Origin: Pseudomonadota bacterium
GTDB lineage: Bacteria; Myxococcota; UBA9042; PHBI01
DNA: 8,116 bases
Assembly: GCA_005772945.1 (NCBI GenBank)
Contig: SXIE01000135.1
Span: forward strand, 1 to 8,116
Reading direction: 5' to 3'
The notes beneath the pieces were generated by a model. That model made no database searches and was not told the origin of the DNA. It was given only the letters and a program-made list of their open reading frames with translations. A program made the translations under genes and the position numbers. This document shows, one piece after another, positions 5,401-8,116 of the stretch. Position 1 is the stretch's first letter, and each line of letters begins with the position of its first letter.

Positions 5401-6840
5401 GAAGCCCTGGCCGGTGAGCGTCACCGCTTGGCCGCCGGCGAGGGGGCCGGTGGCCGGGGCGATTGCAGCGAGCTGCAAGCGTGGCGCGGGGTCGTAGTGG
5501 AAGGGGGTGGCGAGCTGGGTGTCGGCGGCGGCGGTGCGGACCGTAATGATGGCGTCGCCGTGGCCTGGCGGGGTGCGGACCTGGAGGGTGTCGGCGCCGC
5601 TCGCGGGCCCGTTGGGGTCGGCGAGAAGCTCGGCCGGGGCGTCGCCGAACGTCACGGCGAGGTCGCCGTAGGCGAGGCCGCGGCACGCGATCGTGACGAC
5701 CTCGCCGCCCGCCTCGGCGCCGTGATTCGGGACGGCGTGCGTGCAGGCGAGGACCATGGGATCGGCGAGGGGGTCGCGCCACTGAAAGGCGCGCGCGAGG
5801 GAGGCGACGCCCCAGCGCGTCACGATGCGCACGTCGGCCCATGCGCCCGCGAAGAGCGCGGAGTTCTCGCCCGGTGGCCCTGGTGGGGCGGCGGGCGAGA
5901 GGACCTCGAGCCAGCTTCCGTCGGGCGCGGCGCGGGTGATGGTCGCTGGTTGGTCGCTGCCTTGGGAGGCAAAGACGACGCTTGCGACGCCCTCGGAATC
6001 GGCCTCGAGCGCGTGGCCGATGAGCCGGACGGTCTCGCCGCCGGTGGCGCGGCCGACGATCGGGGCGAGCGCGCTGAGCGTGGGTGGGGCTCCGAACGTG
6101 AAGGCGTCGGCCGCGATGGCGACGCCGTTGGAGCTGACGACCTGGACGTCGGCGGGGCCGAAGGCGCCGGGCGGGAGGACGCCCGAGAGGCGGGTGTCGC
6201 TCTCGCGGAGTGGGGCCAGGACGGGGCGGCCGCCGACGAAGAGCGTGCCGTCGGGGGCGAAGCCGCGGCCTTCGACGGCGATGGGGATCCCGCCGTCGGT
6301 CGGGCCGCGCGCGGGGGTGACGGCGGTGATGGCGACGCCGCTGAAGTAGCGAAAGGCGGTGGGTAGGATCTGCGGGCGGCCGTCATCGCTATCGGGGTGG
6401 GCGACCGCCACGTCGACGCGCCCGGCGGGGTGCGGCGGGACGCGGGCGATGGCGGTCGTGGTGCTCGCGACGAAGACGAGCTCCGAGGGGGTCTCGTCGA
6501 AGTAGACGGCGAGGCCCTCGCGGAAGCCGTTGCCGCGAATGGTCACGTCATAGCCGCCGGCGACGTCGCCCTCGGCGGGGTCGAGCGCCGCGATGGCGAG
6601 GATGGCCGACGGGCTCGCGTCGGGGTTGGCGTGGGTCGGCTCCTCGGTCGGCAGGCCGGCGATGTCGCCGGGGAGGGATGTGTCGGGGCCGAGGTCGGGG
6701 CCTGGGTCGTTCGCCCGCGGGATGGGGAGGAGATCGGAGCAGCCTGCAGACGCCAGCGTGGCGAGGAGCAGCGCTGCGGCCCATCCTGCGCCCCGCTTCG
6801 TGACCCGCTTCACATGCGGCGCATCGGGGCGTGGCCCCAT
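2395..6840 (-). CDS. Giant IPT/TIG-repeat lipoprotein with Cys-rich segment and propeller-like C-terminus
   Basis: 1481 residues, function unknown. A cationic N-terminus and hydrophobic stretch WAAALLLATLASAGC end at C34, a candidate lipidation site. The lipobox is weak, since SAG precedes Cys. An Asp/Pro-rich linker follows. Six IPT/TIG-type Ig-like modules lie at about 80-166, 168-250, 252-356, 361-450, 452-537 and 539-622, recognisable by PxxGPxxGG and GxGF cores. A carboxypeptidase-regulatory-like beta module spans about 636-722. A Cys-rich segment (764-894, twelve Cys, including CPAGYAC) is followed by a mixed region. Seven short VG-x-x-G-type motifs then occur between 1074 and 1363. The architecture suggests an exposed binding or scaffold protein in the outer envelope. 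The ATG at 6840 overlaps the upstream HD stop (TGATG). A GTG at 6813 gives a more standard signal peptide and is a real alternative. The last codons lie in a duplicated repeat. Confidence 0.87.
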   Translation of the reverse strand: MGPRPDAPHVKRVTKRGAGWAAALLLATLASAGCSDLLPIPRANDPGPDLGPDTSLPGDIAGLPTEEPTHANPDASPSAILAIAALDPAEGDVAGGYDVTIRGNGFREGLAVYFDETPSELVFVASTTTAIARVPPHPAGRVDVAVAHPDSDDGRPQILPTAFRYFSGVAITAVTPARGPTDGGIPIAVEGRGFAPDGTLFVGGRPVLAPLRESDTRLSGVLPPGAFGPADVQVVSSNGVAIAADAFTFGAPPTLSALAPIVGRATGGETVRLIGHALEADSEGVASVVFASQGSDQPATITRAAPDGSWLEVLSPAAPPGPPGENSALFAGAWADVRIVTRWGVASLARAFQWRDPLADPMVLACTHAVPNHGAEAGGEVVTIACRGLAYGDLAVTFGDAPAELLADPNGPASGADTLQVRTPPGHGDAIITVRTAAADTQLATPFHYDPAPRLQLAAIAPATGPLAGGQAVTLTGQGFEPGMVVQIGALPATAITVLDAEHLTATTPPGAPGSADVIVRSSGLTARLPAGYDFTADTPSLQLITPPTAAQAGGTHLRVFGAGFGPDATLTIGGAPCTPIARVSSAELAVSSPRLDVGTYDAVLSDGAHTATLARALTVYDPRSGYGGTWGPPIDETLNVTVYGGNGYGPVAGAFVLATPARADTSPPPSEWQWQGLTDDRGQVTFSTPGRVGPLDVTASKTGFTSYSVVAFDATNVTIVLQQNPIPDQGNGGVTPPPPYPNATLSGHVLGLGKYVVAPPGSCAALAIADSRHCAPCEDDPALGPGCDDPARPDAAPEAAADFACVTVGDQGQFCAQACLASDDCPAGYACSNSSAGLRCLPSPGQKAAYCNVTSTSDFGYEYPIQETGWVDITGDAAYQLDSRRLGDLAIYCFGGYKDTLGTFLPTAFGVRRHVYALSGATQTDLDVTLDHPLRRSFRVRLMDPPVWPSGLAEPNIAVTLDLGADGAVPFSRKPVPIGDDTYLLPNELASLDRELYDAQYFFYTTLAPKDVAGAQPRSLNFVQNVQRIVEDRFPVRDPGGGWHLEGSQLERDLYAVFAAPAPTFTGATGTRAWAVGERGLILLHVGNGWTPQPSFTQEHLRAIVGRVADAPATPPAPDVAIDLWAVGDHETIRHFTGLAWEAVPGPSVPSGPPAPSGQPTPANTDSFVAAALTDDALYVAGASRLRRLSLADRSWSIVGGPSLQAIRGLLSLPGGEVLALGTGGRVYAGRDSTWRRIPTDTTQTLRAALVRADGTLVVVGDRGTILVGLVGLGASLAQLDLGLTTPPLPVASTPYDLTALTETPDRTLVVVGDHGTALVGPDPATLHLEPIDDYRSKAFGALAEPDGRVRVVGSAAFILGPFLHFPIVTAPLHAASLDSLAFGWTWDGGPANQYTRLDLTPEGQITLWTLIVDGAVTTAYLPDLQTAAGITALPSQSRMRLGVLRVLNQNFDIDDYTTREFSIYARDSWTTNEAWFYLP

Positions 6841-7487
6841 CAGGAGGTGACCCCAGGGGCCCCCGCGGTGGTCGCGGCGTGCGGCGTCGGGAGGTGGGCG
6901 AGGCGCTCGAGCTCGGCGACGTTGCGCTCGAGGAGGCGCGCGAGCGGGCCGTCGTCGAGGGCGCGGGCGCTGTCGACGAAGGCGCGATAGAACCAGAGCT
7001 GCTCGGCGCGGGCCGCGTTGAAGCGCTCGAAGGTGCGCGCGCCGTGCTCGTGCAGGTCGGCGATGGTGGTGCGGCAGTTGTGGAGCTTGTCGGCCATCGA
7101 CACGCGCCGCGTCGAGGCGTCGCAGCCAGCGAAGTGCGCGAGGTACTTCACCTTGCGCTCTTTCCAGGGCGCCTTCTGCGTGTCGTCCACGGCCAGCGAA
7201 TCGCTGCAGCCCTCGACGATCTGGGCGACGCGGTCGCCGAAGCGCAGCGCGATCGTGTCGAGGACGGGCTGGCCGCCCTGGTCCTCGGCCGCGTCGTGGA
7301 GGAGCCCCGCGATCGCCTCGTCCTCGTCGCCGCCGTGCTCGAGGACGATCCCCGCGACCGCCAGGAGGTGGCTCACGTAGGGAATCTCGGAGCCCTTGCG
7401 GATCTGCGCGCGATGAAGCTCGTGGGCGTAGGCGAGGGCATCGGCAAAGCGCGGCCCGAGGATCGGATTGTCGGTCGAGAGCGGCAT
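6840..7487 (-). CDS. Stand-alone HD hydrolase of the RelA/SpoT-hydrolase (small alarmone hydrolase, MESH1-like) type
   Basis: 215 residues, single domain, no synthetase half. The N-terminal HELHRAQIRKGSEIPYVSHL (residues 22-41) is the classic ppGpp-hydrolase entry motif with R30-K31-G32. The four expected metal ligands are H40, H64-D65 in GLLHDAAED, and D133 in MADKLHN; E68-D69 and N137 are also present. All core residues are there, so activity is plausible. Enzymes of this fold remove the 3' diphosphate of (p)ppGpp, and some serve as antitoxins to alarmone-type synthetase toxins. The substrate here could be another nucleotide. The start at 7487 follows the DGQHR stop by one base, with GAGGA about five bases upstream inside the preceding gene; the stop overlaps the lipoprotein ATG by one base. 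No partner synthetase is visible. Confidence 0.85.
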   Translation of the reverse strand: MPLSTDNPILGPRFADALAYAHELHRAQIRKGSEIPYVSHLLAVAGIVLEHGGDEDEAIAGLLHDAAEDQGGQPVLDTIALRFGDRVAQIVEGCSDSLAVDDTQKAPWKERKVKYLAHFAGCDASTRRVSMADKLHNCRTTIADLHEHGARTFERFNAARAEQLWFYRAFVDSARALDDGPLARLLERNVAELERLAHLPTPHAATTAGAPGVTS

Positions 7488-7488
7488 G

Positions 7489-8116
7489 TCAGTCCTCGCC
7501 TTTCGCGCTCTTGCGCGCGGGAATGTTCGCGATGCGGCCGAGCTCGCGGTGGATGCGGGAGACGCGCTCGACTTGGCCCTTGGCCGGAAAGCGCTCGTAG
7601 AACCCCTCGGCGCGGAAAGTGCGCACCTCTGTCCCCCACGGGGCGAGGCGGGCCTCCCAACGGGCGACGCGCCCGTCGACCGGGTCGCCGTCGAGCGCCG
7701 CGAGGTCCCCGCAGACGCGCAACATCGCCTTCAAAACGACGGGGCGGGTGACCATGAAACTCGCGTGGCCCCAGGCGTCGCCCCAGACGCGCGCGGCGGC
7801 CTTCAGGAAGTCGCGCACGACGTCGTAGAGGCGCTCGGCCTCGCGCGCGGTGGGCTTGCCGGCGGCGTCGCGCGTCCAGCGATGCACCTCGTTGAAGAGC
7901 TCCGCTTGCAGGATCCACTTCTCTTGTTTGCTGCGTCCGCCGAGGCGGTTGATGCGATAGCGGAGCGGGCTGTCGTGCTCCTCGTAGAGCTTCTGGACGA
8001 CGCGCGCGGCGAGCTTGCGGTCGGCGCCGGTCCACGACACGCGCTCATAGAGATCGATGAGGTGGCTCTTGTTGATGCGCGTCGGGGTCGAGTTGATCGT
8101 CACGAACATCTCGGTC
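7489..8116 (-). CDS. DGQHR/DndB-like domain protein, C-terminal part (5' end beyond window)
   Basis: The frame is open to the window edge. The Met at 8109 is internal: codons for T-E precede it, and the sequence begins mid-domain. The visible 208 or so residues open with MFVTINSTPTRINKSHLIDL, the conserved late strand-helix of DGQHR-type proteins. HDSPLRYRINRLGG and WILQAELFNEV follow, matching that family's SPL-x-x-x-I-x-x-L-G-G and I-x-Q-A-x-F blocks. The DGQHR motif itself would be upstream. The family includes DndB, the regulator of DNA phosphorothioation, and relatives in DNA-modification islands, but many members have no known role. The C-terminal half (about 90-206) is helical, rich in Trp and Arg, and not recognised further. 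It lies one base upstream of the HD hydrolase gene, so the two are surely co-transcribed. Family assignment is from remembered motifs only. Confidence 0.68.
   Translation of the reverse strand, partial: TEMFVTINSTPTRINKSHLIDLYERVSWTGADRKLAARVVQKLYEEHDSPLRYRINRLGGRSKQEKWILQAELFNEVHRWTRDAAGKPTAREAERLYDVVRDFLKAAARVWGDAWGHASFMVTRPVVLKAMLRVCGDLAALDGDPVDGRVARWEARLAPWGTEVRTFRAEGFYERFPAKGQVERVSRIHRELGRIANIPARKSAKGED

Noticed and set aside
2332..6366. A stop-free plus-strand frame of 1344 codons antisense to the lipoprotein gene
   Set aside because: Its translation is Gly/Ala/Arg/Asp/Glu/Val-rich with no domain, signal or motif. It mirrors codon usage of the GC-rich opposite gene. The minus-strand frame has clear IPT modules and a signal peptide, so this is a compositional shadow.
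6831..7751. Plus-strand open frame opposite the HD hydrolase and DGQHR genes, with an AGGAGGTGA just after its start
   Set aside because: The product has no recognisable fold and is low-complexity. The minus-strand genes carry complete catalytic motifs. The Shine-Dalgarno-like string is coincidental.

Overview
The window is strongly GC-rich throughout, with long stop-free shadow frames on both strands. It encodes a very large secreted lipoprotein built from IPT/TIG repeats, a Cys-rich segment and a propeller-like tail. That combination is typical of Myxococcota and related former Deltaproteobacteria. This placement is an inference from style and composition; no taxonomic marker gene is present.

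Layout, left to right. Positions 1-338 (+) hold the C-terminal receiver domain of a truncated signalling protein, probably a hybrid histidine kinase. Everything else is on the minus strand and reads right to left. In transcription order it runs: the C-terminal part of a DGQHR/DndB-like protein (8116-7489, cut by the window edge); a stand-alone HD hydrolase of the RelA/SpoT-hydrolase (small alarmone hydrolase) type (7487-6840); a 1481-residue multidomain lipoprotein (6840-2395); an RHH antitoxin and GNAT toxin pair (2234-1451); and a MntA nucleotidyltransferase with a HepT-like HEPN protein (1225-375). The first three genes are separated by one base or overlap by one base, so they look like one transcription unit. 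The RHH-GNAT pair has its own recognisable promoter and a candidate operator. A small hairpin (339-353) sits between the convergent receiver gene and HepT.

The most notable structure is a pair of 59-bp direct repeats (1348-1406 and 2351-2409). They are 53/59 identical, including an uninterrupted 38-bp match, and lie exactly 1003 bp apart. They bracket the whole RHH-GNAT module. The right copy contains the last four codons and stop of the giant lipoprotein gene. The left copy carries the same codons and stop without a gene. This is the footprint expected if a 1-kb toxin-antitoxin unit inserted at the 3' end of the lipoprotein gene and rebuilt its terminus. Recombination between the copies would remove the module cleanly. 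Each copy also contains an inverted repeat, perfect in the left copy and decayed in the right, and each lies upstream of a toxin-antitoxin operon. No integrase or transposase is visible in the window.

Functionally the window reads as an accessory island. It has two unrelated toxin-antitoxin systems in tandem (acetyltransferase type and HEPN/adenylyltransferase type) next to a possible nucleotide-signalling or DNA-modification-linked pair (DGQHR plus alarmone-hydrolase fold) co-transcribed with an exported lipoprotein of unknown role.
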